Shown in pieces: positions 17,991-26,981 of a DNA stretch of 64,000 nucleotides. Every line of letters starts with the position of its first letter. The first letter of the stretch is position 1. The position numbers were made by a program, and so were the translations under genes. This DNA comes from JAWWPG01 sp963820035. Lineage in GTDB: Bacteria; Actinomycetota; Actinomycetes; Propionibacteriales; Nocardioidaceae. The DNA lies in NCBI GenBank assembly GCA_963820035.1, contig CAWFYK010000001.1, positions 310,001 through 374,000 of the forward strand, read 5' to 3'. Below the pieces are notes generated by a model. That model was not told where the DNA came from and searched no databases. It worked only from the letters and a program-made list of their open reading frames with translations.

Positions 17991-18082
17991 GGTAAGAACC
18001 TGACGGCTCGGCGGTAAGAACCTGACGGCTCGGCGGTAAGAACCTGACGGCTCGGCGGTAAGAACCTGACGGCTCGGCGGTC
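17991..18082 (-). repeat. Family A 22-bp tandem array, copy 3
   Basis: About 4.2 near-identical units, + strand core GACGGCTCGGCGGTAAGAAC, with full units at 18002, 18024 and 18046 and partial ones at both ends. It lies between the thrC relic and the secreted-protein gene, about 210 bp before that gene, and is not directly after a minus-strand stop. The rest of 17935-18290 shows no gene. Confidence 0.96.
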
Positions 18083-18290
18083 GCCCTTCGAAGGCGCACG
18101 ACCTCGTCTCCCCCACCGCTGACCGTTCACGGTGGCATGACGGGGGAAGTGGATCGCACAGGTGTCCTCCGCTGGCGAAATGGATCGCTGTACGCCATTC
18201 GGGTGACATGACACGTCAAAAACCGACCCCTATGCTGAACTCCGCTCTGCCGGATTTGGTAGGGCCACAACAACTCGGAGGGAAACTCGT

Positions 18291-19103
18291 ATGCGTCGTT
18301 TCGCCCAACTTGGTGCTGCCGCAGGGGTAGTCGGACTCTTGCTCGTCGGCCCCGCCGCGATGGCCAGCCAGTCAGTGGTCTACAACAACATTCCCAGCCC
18401 CAAGCCCGGCAACGTGCCAAGCGTGGGCTTCGAGGCAACGGGGACCTCCGAGTTCGGCGGCCAAGTCTCCTTTGCCGCTGGCGGACGACACCATCCCCAC
18501 CTGAGCGTCGTGATGAGCAGCTGGGCCTGCCAGACAGGAACCTGGTCCTCACACGACTGCGGATCGGCGCCGGGCGCGACGTTCTCCGAGCCGCTGACTT
18601 TCAAGGTCTATGCCGTCAATGCAGACAACGAACCGGGCGCCTTGCTCGGGGCTGTGACGCGCACATTCCAGATGCCCTATCGCCCATCGGCGAATTTTAC
18701 GAAGTGCTCGGGCTCCGACGCTGGGAAGTGGTATAAAGCTTCTACCGGCGCCTGCTATAACGGCAAGTCGTTCATCGTGAAGGTCAGGCTGGGTTCGTTG
18801 GAACTTCCCGATAACGCGATCGTCGCGGTGGCCTTCAACACGACCCATTACGGCTACAACCCCTTCGGTGAGCACACCGATTGCTACGGGACCGATGGAG
18901 GGTGCGGATACGACTCCCTGAACGTCGGCACGGGCGACTCCCCCGCGGACGTGGGGTCGCAGCCCTTGCCTGACGACGCTTACCAGAACTCGGCCTTCGG
19001 CAGCATGTACTGCGATGGCGGGCTAGGTGGAGCGGGTACGTTCCGCCTCGACGCTGGCTGCTGGACCGGGTACCAACCCGCCTTCAAGGTGTCAGCCGGA
19101 TAG
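18291..19103 (+). CDS. Secreted protein of unknown function
   Basis: 270 residues. A signal peptide is clear: MRR, hydrophobic LGAAAGVVGLLLVGPAAMA, likely cut after AMA. The mature part contains eight or more cysteines (for example SSWACQTGTW, CSGSDAGKW, GGCGYDSLN), suggesting disulfides outside the cell, and is rich in Gly, Ser, Tyr and Asn. A GGAGGGAAACTCGT ribosome site precedes the ATG. Family not recognised. A strong terminator hairpin follows. Confidence 0.8.
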   Translation: MRRFAQLGAAAGVVGLLLVGPAAMASQSVVYNNIPSPKPGNVPSVGFEATGTSEFGGQVSFAAGGRHHPHLSVVMSSWACQTGTWSSHDCGSAPGATFSEPLTFKVYAVNADNEPGALLGAVTRTFQMPYRPSANFTKCSGSDAGKWYKASTGACYNGKSFIVKVRLGSLELPDNAIVAVAFNTTHYGYNPFGEHTDCYGTDGGCGYDSLNVGTGDSPADVGSQPLPDDAYQNSAFGSMYCDGGLGGAGTFRLDAGCWTGYQPAFKVSAG

Positions 19104-19121
19104 CGCCACTCGGACCGAGTC

Positions 19122-19152
19122 GAGAGCCCCGACCTAGCAGGTCGGGGCTCTC
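19122..19152 (+). terminator. Terminator hairpin after secreted protein
   Basis: GAGAGCCCCGACC, loop TAGCA, GGTCGGGGCTCTC: a perfect 13-bp stem 18 bp after the stop. No T tract follows. It may serve both directions, because a small minus-strand frame ends 12 bp further on. Confidence 0.8.
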
Positions 19153-19163
19153 GCGGCTTGTCA

Positions 19164-19325
19164 TCAGTGCCGTTGGACCCCTTTGGGGGCAGCGCAGGAG
19201 CACCAATCGCTGTGGCCCCGATGGCTCGGGGAGGCATGGGCAGCGACGACCGCGAGGCCGACGACGACAGTGCACGTCAGACAGAAGAGCAGGACGAGAC
19301 TCGACAGTCGAAGGGGCATATCCAT
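19164..19325 (-). CDS. Possible 53-residue membrane or secreted peptide
   Basis: MDMPLRLSSLVLLFCLTCTV followed by more hydrophobic residues and a Ser/His/Cys-containing tail (SHRGHSDWCSCAAPK). GAGGTGA lies five bases before the ATG, supporting translation. One membrane segment or an uncleaved signal. No family recognised. Confidence 0.42.
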   Translation of the reverse strand: MDMPLRLSSLVLLFCLTCTVVVGLAVVAAHASPSHRGHSDWCSCAAPKGVQRH

Positions 19326-19485
19326 CGGTCTCACCTCGCTGGCCACCGTTACGCAGCCTTTGTCCTGTTCTGGGTCTGTGGTCAGTCTCGCCCGCGTCGC
19401 CTCGAAAGGGTCCTGGCAGAGGTCCCCTCCTCACGTGACCAATGGCGGCGAGTTGGGCGGCGGAGCACTGGTTTGGACGCGACGG

Positions 19486-19491
19486 TTAGAT
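19486..19491 (+). promoter_or_regulatory. Likely -10 of the aldo/keto reductase gene
   Basis: TTAGAT, seven bases, then the ATG at 19499. It supports a leaderless start at 19499 rather than the upstream ATG at 19490, which overlaps the hexamer. Confidence 0.35.
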
Positions 19492-19498
19492 GGAACCC

Positions 19499-20470
19499 AT
19501 GGACTACACACATCTAGGACGCTCCGGCCTGTCGGTGAGCAGGATCTGTCTCGGCACCATGAACTTCGGTCCCTTCACCGAAGAGGCAGACTCCCACGTC
19601 ATCATGGACAAGGCCCACGACCACGGGGTCAACTTCTTCGACACAGCCAACGTCTACGGGTGGGGCGACAACAGGGGACGCACTGAGGAGATCGTCGGTT
19701 CCTGGTTCGCGAAGGGTGGCGGCCGCCGGGAGCGGACGGTCCTCGCGACCAAGCTGTATGCCGACATGGGCGACTGGCCCAATGAGGGGCGGCTGTCGGC
19801 GCTGAACATCCGCCGCGCCTGTGACGCCAGCCTGCGCCGCCTGCAGACTGACTACATCGACCTCTACCAGATGCACCACGTGGACCGCGAGACACCGTGG
19901 GAGGAGATCTGGCAGGCGATGGAGGTCCTCGTCCAGCAGGGCAAGGTGCTCTATGTCGGCAGCTCCAACTTCGCTGGGTGGCACATCGCCCAGGCGCAGG
20001 CCGCCGCCGCCGACAGACATTTCATGGGGCTCGTCAGCGAGCAGTCCATCTACAACCTGCTGCAGCGCGATGTCGAGCGGGAGGTCGTGCCGGCCGCCGA
20101 GTTCTATGGTCTCGGCATCATCCCCTGGTCGCCTCTCCACGGCGGCCTGCTCGGTGGGGTCTTGCGCAAGGAGCGCGAGCAGGGCCGGCGTACGTCGGGC
20201 CGTGCCGCGGATGCTCTCGAGGAGCACCGCGACCAGATCGAGCAATATGAGGATCTCTGCGAGAAGCTCGGCCACGAGCCGGCCGAGGTCGGGCTCGCGT
20301 GGCTGCTGACGCGCCCCGCGGTGACCGCCCCGATCGTGGGACCGAGGACGCTGGCCCAGCTGGACTCGGCTGTCGCCGCCCAGCAGCTCATCCTGGAGCA
20401 GTCGGTGCTCGACCAGCTCGACGAGATCTTCCCCGGCTACCGGACCTCGCCCGAGGACTACGCGTGGTAG
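19499..20470 (+). CDS. Aldo/keto reductase
   Basis: 323 residues from MDYTHLGRSGLSVSRICLG, the normal beginning of this family. Catalytic tetrad: Asp and Tyr in FFDTANVYGWG, Lys in VLATKLYADM and His in YQMHHVDRETPW. An NAD(P)H-binding end (VGPRTLAQLDSAVAA) follows. Substrate unknown. Its stop codon lies inside the start region of the TspO gene, so the two are probably co-translated. An ATG nine bases upstream (19490) is the alternative start. Confidence 0.9.
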   Translation: MDYTHLGRSGLSVSRICLGTMNFGPFTEEADSHVIMDKAHDHGVNFFDTANVYGWGDNRGRTEEIVGSWFAKGGGRRERTVLATKLYADMGDWPNEGRLSALNIRRACDASLRRLQTDYIDLYQMHHVDRETPWEEIWQAMEVLVQQGKVLYVGSSNFAGWHIAQAQAAAADRHFMGLVSEQSIYNLLQRDVEREVVPAAEFYGLGIIPWSPLHGGLLGGVLRKEREQGRRTSGRAADALEEHRDQIEQYEDLCEKLGHEPAEVGLAWLLTRPAVTAPIVGPRTLAQLDSAVAAQQLILEQSVLDQLDEIFPGYRTSPEDYAW

Positions 20471-20976
20471 CCGACGGCGAGTCCTCCACCGGAAGGTTCG
20501 GCCGCACGCTCGCAGTCACGGGCGCCGCGGCAGCGGCCACCGCGGTGGCCGGGAGCCTGGCCAGCTCGGACGTGAAGTCCGGCTGGTTCGCACGGCTGGC
20601 CAAGCCGGCGATCCAGCCGCCGCCGCAGGTGTTCCCTGTCGTCTGGACGGCGCTCTACGCCGACATCGCCGTCACGTCGGCGAAGGTCATCGAGCGGCTA
20701 CGCACTGACGGGCGTGACCAGGAGCGACGGGCCTTCCAGCGCGCGCTGGCCGCCAACCTGGCGCTCAACGCGTCGTGGAGCTGGGTGTTCTTCAAGGCCC
20801 ACCGCCTCGGGCCGGCGGTCGCTGTCGCCGGAGTGCTTGCGGCGAGCAGCGCCGACCTGACCCGACGGGCGGGTCAGGCCGACCCGAAGCTCGGCGCCGC
20901 ACTCTCGCCCTACGCCGGCTGGACCAGCTTCGCCACCGTGCTTGCTGCGGCGGTGTGGCGAGCCAACCGCAGATAG
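20464..20976 (+). CDS. TspO/MBR-family membrane protein
   Basis: 170 residues from the GTG at 20464, which overlaps the aldo/keto reductase stop. TspO marks are visible: KPAIQPPPQVFPVVWTALY (the WxPP..VFP..W..LY block) and NLALNASWSWVFF. Four to five membrane segments are expected. TspO proteins bind tetrapyrroles and other ligands in stress responses (family knowledge). The basic, Gly/Ala-rich N-terminus is slightly long. Confidence 0.82.
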   Translation: MVADGESSTGRFGRTLAVTGAAAAATAVAGSLASSDVKSGWFARLAKPAIQPPPQVFPVVWTALYADIAVTSAKVIERLRTDGRDQERRAFQRALAANLALNASWSWVFFKAHRLGPAVAVAGVLAASSADLTRRAGQADPKLGAALSPYAGWTSFATVLAAAVWRANRR

Positions 20977-21045
20977 GGCCGTCGTCCAGAACCTGCGGGG
21001 CGGCCCGTCGATCACTCGACTGGCCGCCCCTGCGTCAGTCCCGCG

Positions 21046-21234
21046 TCAGTTGGCCGGGAGCTGCCAGATCCCTCGCCCGTGGGTGGCCGCCAGCAGCTGC
21101 TTGGTCGACGGGCTCAGAGTGATGCCGTAGACCGCCACCTTGGGCAGTCCCTGGGTCGCCACCCAGGTGGTGCCCTTCCAGGCCCGCGTGAGCACACCAA
21201 AGTCGGTGGAGACGAACAGCGCCAAGGTCGTCGG
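21046..21234 (-). pseudogene. Relic of a BNR/sialidase-like beta-propeller gene
   Basis: The minus strand reads LFVSTDFGVLTRAWKGTTW, then LPKVAVYGITLSPSTKQLLA, then THGRGIWQLPAN and a stop. The LFVSTDFGV and HGRGIW phrases are typical of blades and the C-terminus of BNR-type propellers. Only about 60 residues remain; a stop lies a few codons upstream in the same frame. The rest of the gene is missing. Confidence 0.6.
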
Positions 21235-21496
21235 TGAGTGCGATCACGAGCACGGCGACGGCAAACACCGCGTTCCCGGGGAGAATGACTTTCCAGCTGA
21301 GCCAACGACGGGACCTAAGGGCCACCTTTGATGACGTCGAGCGAGCGCGTGGGGCGTGCTCCGGTCACATCATGGACCCGTGGCCGGTAGCCCGCCATTC
21401 GAACGCAATAGATTCCTGTGCCGGTCGGTCCGAGAGTGAGAGCCGCGTCCCGTCGTCACCTGTCCGGCCCGGGTCGGCTGCGGCCCGGGCCGGGGT
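21235..21496. other. Intergenic DNA between relic and ABC exporter
   Basis: The minus-strand frame reading MALRSRRWLSWKVILPGNAV, then FAVAVLVIALTDDL, looks like one membrane segment, but it runs out of frame into the propeller relic. I treat it as part of the same decay. Nothing else recognised. Confidence 0.3.
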
Positions 21497-23296
21497 TCAC
21501 ACTGCGGCGCCTTCGATGGGGGACCGTTCGGTGTCCGGGTCCTCGTCGTCCGATGGGCGCTCCCCGTGCCAGGAGCGCCACAGGGCGGCGTAGGAGCCGT
21601 CGGAGTTGATCAGCTCGTCGTGCGACCCGATCTCCGCGATCTTGCCCTCCTCGACCACGGCGACCCGGTCGGCGTCGTGCGCGGTGAATAGCCGGTGGGC
21701 GATGGCCACGACCGTGCGGCCGTGCAGGACCGCCGCGAGCGATCGTTCGAGGTGCCGCGCGGCGCGGGGGTCGATGAGTGAGGTGGCCTCGTCGAGCACC
21801 AGGGTGTGGGGGTCGGCCAGCACCAGGCGGGCGAGCGCGATCTGTTGCGCCTGGGCCGGCGTCAACGGATGTCCGGCGGAGCCGACCATCGTGTCAAGCC
21901 CTTGCGGCAGCCCGTCGACCCACTCGAGGGCGTCGACGGCGGCCAGCGCGCCGCGGAGGCGTTCGTCGGACCCGACGTCGTCGAGGACCAGCGCCAGGTT
22001 GTCGCGGACGGTGCCCACGAAAACATGGTGCTCCTGGGTTACCAGGGCGACATGCCCGCGGAGGTCGTCGAGCGGGAGCTCGGTCATCTGGACGGACCCC
22101 ACGGTGACGCTGCCCCGCCGCGGCGGGTGGATGCCCGCCAGCAACCGACCCAAGGTCGACTTGCCCGCGCCGGAAGGACCGACCATCGCGATGCGCTCCC
22201 CGGGGGCGACGCTGAGATCGATCCCTTCGAGCACATCCCTGTCGGTGTAGGCGAAACGCACGTCGGAGGCCTCGATGTGCTCGCCGTCGGGCTCGCGTCC
22301 GCTCACCGTGCGGTCGTCGGGTACGCCGGCCACGCCGAGCAGCCGCGCCAGCGAGGCTCCGCCGACCTGCAGCTCGTCGAGCCAGGAGAGCAGCCGGTCG
22401 ACCGGGTCGACGAGTGCCTGCACATAGAGGGTGGCAGCGGTGACGTCACCGAGCGAGGTCTGCCCCCGCGTATAGAGCCAGCCGCCGAGGAGCAACGTAG
22501 CGACCGTCGGCAGCAGATAGCCGATCTCGGCCGCCGGGAACCAGACAGTGCGCAGCGACAGCGTGTAGCGCTCCGCGTTGAACGACTCCGAGATGTCGGC
22601 GTCGATGCGGTCGAGGCAGCGCTTCTCGAGCCCGAGCGCCTCGACCGTGCGGGCCCCCTCGGCGGTCTCGGCGACGCTCGCGTTGATCGCTGCATAGGAC
22701 GCGGACTCGCGCAGGTAGCCGGCCTTCGCCCGCCGCAGATACCAGCGGGTCGCGACCCACAGGACCGGGATCGCGATCAGCAGTGGTGCGAGTACCCACA
22801 CACCCACCAAGAGGCAGGCCACCACGGTGAAGATCGTGGTGACGAACGCGATGATCGTCTCCGGCATCGCGAACCGCACGGACCAGCCGAGCGCCTCGAT
22901 GTCGCGCGACGTCCGGGTGAGGAGGTCGCCGGTGCCGGCCCGCTCGACGGTGCTCACGGGCAAGGCGAGTGCCTGCTCGACGAAGTCCTCCCGGAGATCG
23001 GCGAGCACCTTCTCGCCGAGAGCGTAGGAGAGGTAGCGGGCGTAGCGGGTCAGCACCGTCTGCGCGAACAGGAACACGGCAATGGCGGCGACGGTCTTGT
23101 CGACGGTGGAGACCGTCGTACCGTTCGAGACGTCCTCGACGAGGTTGCCGATCAGTCGGGGAGCCGCCAGCCCGGCCAGCGCGGCCAGGACGTGAAGGCT
23201 GACGGCGACCCACAGCTGGCGGGGGTGCCGGCGGGCGAGAGTCCGGGCATAGCGCCGGACGGTCGGACTGTCCGCGATCGGCAGCAGCTGCTTCAT
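21497..23296 (-). CDS. ABC exporter half-transporter, catalytic Walker A partner
   Basis: 599 residues: an N-terminal six-helix exporter domain and a C-terminal ATPase. Walker A is intact (MVGPSGAGKSTLGRLL), as are the Q-loop (ALVTQEHHVF), Walker B with catalytic Glu (TLVLDEATSLID) and H-loop (VVAIAHRLF). The ABC signature is degenerate, LTPAQAQQ instead of LSGGQ. The start at 23296 is set by GGGGAGG upstream and lies one base after the stop of the partner. It works as a heterodimer with the next gene. Substrate unknown. Confidence 0.93.
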   Translation of the reverse strand: MKQLLPIADSPTVRRYARTLARRHPRQLWVAVSLHVLAALAGLAAPRLIGNLVEDVSNGTTVSTVDKTVAAIAVFLFAQTVLTRYARYLSYALGEKVLADLREDFVEQALALPVSTVERAGTGDLLTRTSRDIEALGWSVRFAMPETIIAFVTTIFTVVACLLVGVWVLAPLLIAIPVLWVATRWYLRRAKAGYLRESASYAAINASVAETAEGARTVEALGLEKRCLDRIDADISESFNAERYTLSLRTVWFPAAEIGYLLPTVATLLLGGWLYTRGQTSLGDVTAATLYVQALVDPVDRLLSWLDELQVGGASLARLLGVAGVPDDRTVSGREPDGEHIEASDVRFAYTDRDVLEGIDLSVAPGERIAMVGPSGAGKSTLGRLLAGIHPPRRGSVTVGSVQMTELPLDDLRGHVALVTQEHHVFVGTVRDNLALVLDDVGSDERLRGALAAVDALEWVDGLPQGLDTMVGSAGHPLTPAQAQQIALARLVLADPHTLVLDEATSLIDPRAARHLERSLAAVLHGRTVVAIAHRLFTAHDADRVAVVEEGKIAEIGSHDELINSDGSYAALWRSWHGERPSDDEDPDTERSPIEGAAV

Positions 23297-23297
23297 G

Positions 23298-24995
23298 TCA
23301 GTCCTCCCCTCGGGCGACGACCCTGCGGTAGCGAGGGTCCGCGAGTAGGTCACGATGCCGACCGGTGGCGACGACCTTGCCCTCGGACAGCAGGGCGACC
23401 TCGTCGGCCTTGTCGAGCAGCAACGGGCTTGCGGTGGTCACGACGGTGGTGCGGCCCTCGCGGTGGTTGCGCAGCCGATAGGCGATGGTCGCCTCGGTGT
23501 GTGCGTCCACGGCCGAGGTCGGCTCGACGAGCACCAGGACATCCGGGTCGACCGTGAGCGCGCGGCTCAGCACCAGACGCTGGCGCTGGCCACCCGAGAA
23601 GGACCGTCCGCGCTCCTCGACCATGGCGTCGAGGCCGCCGTCGAGCAGGTCGATCACGTCCTCGGCCGATGCGGTGGTGACCGCCGCCATGATCTCGTCC
23701 TCGGTGGCGACACCACGCGGGTCGAGCTCCTCGCGAAGCCTGCCGCTGAACAAGGTCGCGTTGGAGTCGCTGACCACGATCGACCGACGGACGAACTCAC
23801 GGTCGAGGTTCGAAAGAGACACCCCGTCCAGGAAGACCGGGCCCTCAGCGAAGCGTCCCAGCCGGTCGGCGAGTGCCGCCGAGTCCTCGGGACGCTCCGC
23901 CACGACGGCGGTCAGCACGCCAGGCCTGACGACCAGTCCGGACTGGACGTCCACCAGGTCCGTGTCAGTGGCCGCCGTACTCGTCGTCTCGACGTCCTTG
24001 ACCTCCGGCTCGACCGACAGCACCCGGCAGATGCGCTGGCCGGCCACCAGGCCGCGGATGACCTTGTTGGTGACCTCGGTCGCCGTCCGCAGCGGGAGCA
24101 TCAGGAAGGCGGAGTAGCCGTAGAAGGCGACCAGCTCGCCGGGGCTGATCTGTCCCTCGACCGCAAAGCGAGCCCCGAGCCAGACCACCACGACGACGAA
24201 CAGGCCGGGAAGGAACACCTGGAGCGCGTCGAGCAGGGACTGCATGCGCGCCACCTCGACGCCGGCGTCACGTACCTTCTGCGACTCGACGGAGTAACGA
24301 CGGTGGAAGACCTCCTCGCCACCGATACCGCGGAGCACGCGCAGCCCGCCCACGATGTCGGCGCCGAGGGAGTTGAGCTGGCCCATCATCTCCCGCTGAG
24401 CCATGTTGCGTGACTGGAGCGGCTTCAAGAGGGGCGCCAGCAGGAAGAGCAGTGTCGGCATCCCGATGAGGACGACCAGACCGAGCGTGGTCGACGTATG
24501 GAGCAGGATCAGCGCGACCACGATGAACGACACGACCGCGCCGGCGCCACGGCCCATCACCTCGATGGAGTTGCCCACATGGGCAAGGTCGGAGGAGCCG
24601 ATCGAGACGACCTCTCCCGTCGACACCTGGCGGGGGAGGGTGGCTCCCAGCCGTACCGTATGGCGGGCCAGCACCTGCACCGTCCGATAGGCCCCGGTCA
24701 GCCAGTTGGCGACGGCGAACCGGTGTCGGACGATGCCCGCGGCGGCCTGGATGATGCCGACGGCCAGCAGCACCATCGCCCACAGCCAGAGCTGGGACAT
24801 GTTGTCATCAGCGACACCTGCGTCGATCGCCTTGCCGATGATCGCCGGCATGACGGACTGCGCGACCATCCAGATCGTGCCGAACGTGATGCCGCCGATG
24901 ATCGTCGGCATCTGCCCGCGCGCCACCCACCACAGGTAGCGGGCCGGCGAGCGGGTGTCCGGGACACCTGGGTCGGCCAGGGGCAGGGTACGCAT
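23298..24995 (-). CDS. ABC exporter half-transporter, degenerate ATPase partner
   Basis: 565 residues with an exporter membrane domain (VVLALILLHTSTTLGLVVL-type segments). The ATPase has a good signature (SFSGGQRQRLVLSRAL) but no Walker A: where G-x4-GKS/T should be it reads AVVAERPEDSAALADRL. Walker B lacks its Asp (VLVLVEPTSAVD) and the H-loop His is replaced (TTASP). Its LSGGQ can complete the Walker A site of the partner, giving one working ATP site per dimer. First gene of the pair. Confidence 0.92.
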   Translation of the reverse strand: MRTLPLADPGVPDTRSPARYLWWVARGQMPTIIGGITFGTIWMVAQSVMPAIIGKAIDAGVADDNMSQLWLWAMVLLAVGIIQAAAGIVRHRFAVANWLTGAYRTVQVLARHTVRLGATLPRQVSTGEVVSIGSSDLAHVGNSIEVMGRGAGAVVSFIVVALILLHTSTTLGLVVLIGMPTLLFLLAPLLKPLQSRNMAQREMMGQLNSLGADIVGGLRVLRGIGGEEVFHRRYSVESQKVRDAGVEVARMQSLLDALQVFLPGLFVVVVVWLGARFAVEGQISPGELVAFYGYSAFLMLPLRTATEVTNKVIRGLVAGQRICRVLSVEPEVKDVETTSTAATDTDLVDVQSGLVVRPGVLTAVVAERPEDSAALADRLGRFAEGPVFLDGVSLSNLDREFVRRSIVVSDSNATLFSGRLREELDPRGVATEDEIMAAVTTASAEDVIDLLDGGLDAMVEERGRSFSGGQRQRLVLSRALTVDPDVLVLVEPTSAVDAHTEATIAYRLRNHREGRTTVVTTASPLLLDKADEVALLSEGKVVATGRHRDLLADPRYRRVVARGED

Positions 24996-25075
24996 AGCCC
25001 CTCAACGTTAGAGAGGGGGCCGACCTTCCGCCATCCAATTAGGCGGGGGGCACCCCTCTCGAAACGGAACCCTCG

Positions 25076-25297
25076 TCAAGCCTCCGGCGAACGCTCCTGC
25101 CCTGGTTGCGTGCGACCCGGGCGGAACGATGCCACCAGCCCTGCTGCACCGGCCAGGACCAGCACGACCGGCCCGGCCCACCAGGCACCGTCGCGGTTGA
25201 GGTGGCCGGTGGCGTCCAGGACCCAGATCGCCGTGAAGCCCGCGAAGATCGTGCCGAACACGAGGGATATGACGTCAGTTGCATGCTGCTGCGACAT
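25076..25297 (-). CDS. Small membrane protein after PspC gene
   Basis: 73 residues, starting MSQQHATDVISLVFGTIFAG, with two membrane segments (the second is WWAGPVVLVLAGAAGLVASF) and a polar C-terminus. GGAG six bases upstream sets the start. It overlaps the 3' end of the PspC gene by 23 bp and is probably translated from the same message. Family not recognised with certainty. Confidence 0.65.
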   Translation of the reverse strand: MSQQHATDVISLVFGTIFAGFTAIWVLDATGHLNRDGAWWAGPVVLVLAGAAGLVASFRPGRTQPGQERSPEA

Positions 25298-26831
25298 TGC
25301 TGTCTCCATTCCAGTTCCAGGTGCTCTCGCCGACGGCCGGAAGGGCTCCGGTGCCGGGACACGCGGCCCGGTCGATCTCGATCTCGCCATATCTGAGGTG
25401 GACGTGGATCCTCATCGCCGGCTTGCCCGTCGTACCCGGGGTCATCAGCACGTGTTGCCCACCGTTGTCGCGGTCCTGCACGCCCATCGGGCCGTCGATG
25501 CGACCGTGGTCGACCGTCGCGTCCACGGTCGCCGCCACCGTCGACGGGATGATCACGCGGATCTGGCCGATCCGCGCGTCGAGGCTGACGGTGCGACCGT
25601 CGAGGTTGCCGATGTCGGAGACCTGCTCGAGGTGCAGGTCGAGGGCGCCGACTCCCCAGCTGTAGTGCGACTGGAGCTGGCTCGCCTGGACGGGGATCAC
25701 GACCTTCTGCCCATAGGGCCCCGGGCCCGCGAAGGCGGCGAGTGATGTGACGACCGTGGCGATCACCCCCATCGCGATCAGGCCTCGGGACCGTCCCCAC
25801 CAGGCGCCGACGATCAGCCCGGCGGCGATGATGCCGAGGGCGGTGCCGGGGTAGACGGACGGGTCCACGCTGGACGACGTCGTCTCGTCGAAGATCCAGA
25901 GTCCCGCCATGGTGAACGCCACCACGGCCATCGTCAGGCCGAAGAGGTGCGAGCGTGGGCGTTTCGGAGGCGGAGTCAAGCCCGGGAACGGTGGTGCCGG
26001 CGTACCCGACGGAGGCACGTCGTCGCGCTGCCACCAGGCACGAGCGCCTGCCGGGTCGCGCTCGGCATCGGGGGCGGCGGGATCGACGGGGATCACGGTG
26101 GTCGCCGTGGTCGAGCCTGGTGTGCCCGCCGTGAACGCGGTGCCTGCGGCAATCGTCGTCGCATCCGGTGCGGTCGCGGCGGGCAGAGCACCGGGGGGTG
26201 CGGTGGGAGCGAGTGCGTTGCCCGGGGACGTCGGTGCGAGTGCGGCCCCGGGAGTCGATGTCGTGGTCGCGGCGGAATCCCCGGAAGTCGGAGCATCATG
26301 TCTGGTCTGGTCACCCGGTGCCTCGGGGCCGCCGGGAGGTGCTGGTGGCTGCGTCTGCCTGTCCCGCGCCGCGGGGGAGGTCCATCCGCCGTCACGGCGC
26401 CGGGCGAGCGCGAAGATCCCCAAGGCGGCCAACAGGACCACGAGCAGGACCGGGAAGGGGTGCGGGACGGCCCAGCTGATCGACCCCAGCAACGCCGCAG
26501 CAGCGATGATCCCGCCGATCCCGAGCCCGGCGGTGACCCATGCGTTGGGGTCACGGTTCAGTCGGCCGGAGATCACCGAGTGCTCCGTGTTGTCGACGGG
26601 CACCGTGAGCCAGAGGGCGAGGTAGAGGAGGACACCCGCTCCGCCGAAGAGGGTCAGCGCCGCGAACGCCACCCGGACGATGACCGGGTCGACGTCGAAG
26701 TGGCGGGAGAGGCCCTCGGCCACACCCGCGACGGCGCGGTGGTCGGATGCCCGGCGGAGTGAGCCGAGGTCGCGGAAACGCTGGGAGAAGAGGCTGCTGG
26801 GCGACGGCCCCGAGTCTGTCGTGTGTGTCAT
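25275..26831 (-). CDS. PspC-domain envelope protein
   Basis: 518 residues. An N-terminal PspC domain (RAVAGVAEGLSRHFDVDPVI, then VRVAFAALTLFGGAGVLLYL) is followed by more membrane segments and a long Pro/Ala/Thr-rich linker around residues 170-280. Further membrane helices and a C-terminal LiaF-like beta domain (ALDLHLEQVSDIGNLDGRTV and following) complete it. It lies divergent from a PspC-fused histidine kinase, so it is likely the membrane sensor or effector of that system (inference). Confidence 0.85.
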   Translation of the reverse strand: MTHTTDSGPSPSSLFSQRFRDLGSLRRASDHRAVAGVAEGLSRHFDVDPVIVRVAFAALTLFGGAGVLLYLALWLTVPVDNTEHSVISGRLNRDPNAWVTAGLGIGGIIAAAALLGSISWAVPHPFPVLLVVLLAALGIFALARRRDGGWTSPAARDRQTQPPAPPGGPEAPGDQTRHDAPTSGDSAATTTSTPGAALAPTSPGNALAPTAPPGALPAATAPDATTIAAGTAFTAGTPGSTTATTVIPVDPAAPDAERDPAGARAWWQRDDVPPSGTPAPPFPGLTPPPKRPRSHLFGLTMAVVAFTMAGLWIFDETTSSSVDPSVYPGTALGIIAAGLIVGAWWGRSRGLIAMGVIATVVTSLAAFAGPGPYGQKVVIPVQASQLQSHYSWGVGALDLHLEQVSDIGNLDGRTVSLDARIGQIRVIIPSTVAATVDATVDHGRIDGPMGVQDRDNGGQHVLMTPGTTGKPAMRIHVHLRYGEIEIDRAACPGTGALPAVGESTWNWNGDSNVAAACN

Positions 26832-26981
26832 GTCTCCAGCCTGAGCGCGTACGCCTCGTCACGGTATCGGGGAAGACCCTCGAAAGCGCCTGCTCCACCC
26901 TGAGATCCCGGTCCCCGGACTCCGGGTCATCTCTCATGGTCCCCACACCCGTCAACCGCCATGATGGAGGGGATGACGACG

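Noticed and set aside
18127..18552. Minus-strand open frame over the start of the secreted-protein gene
   Set aside because: It is antisense to a clear signal peptide and cysteine-containing protein and has no recognisable domain.
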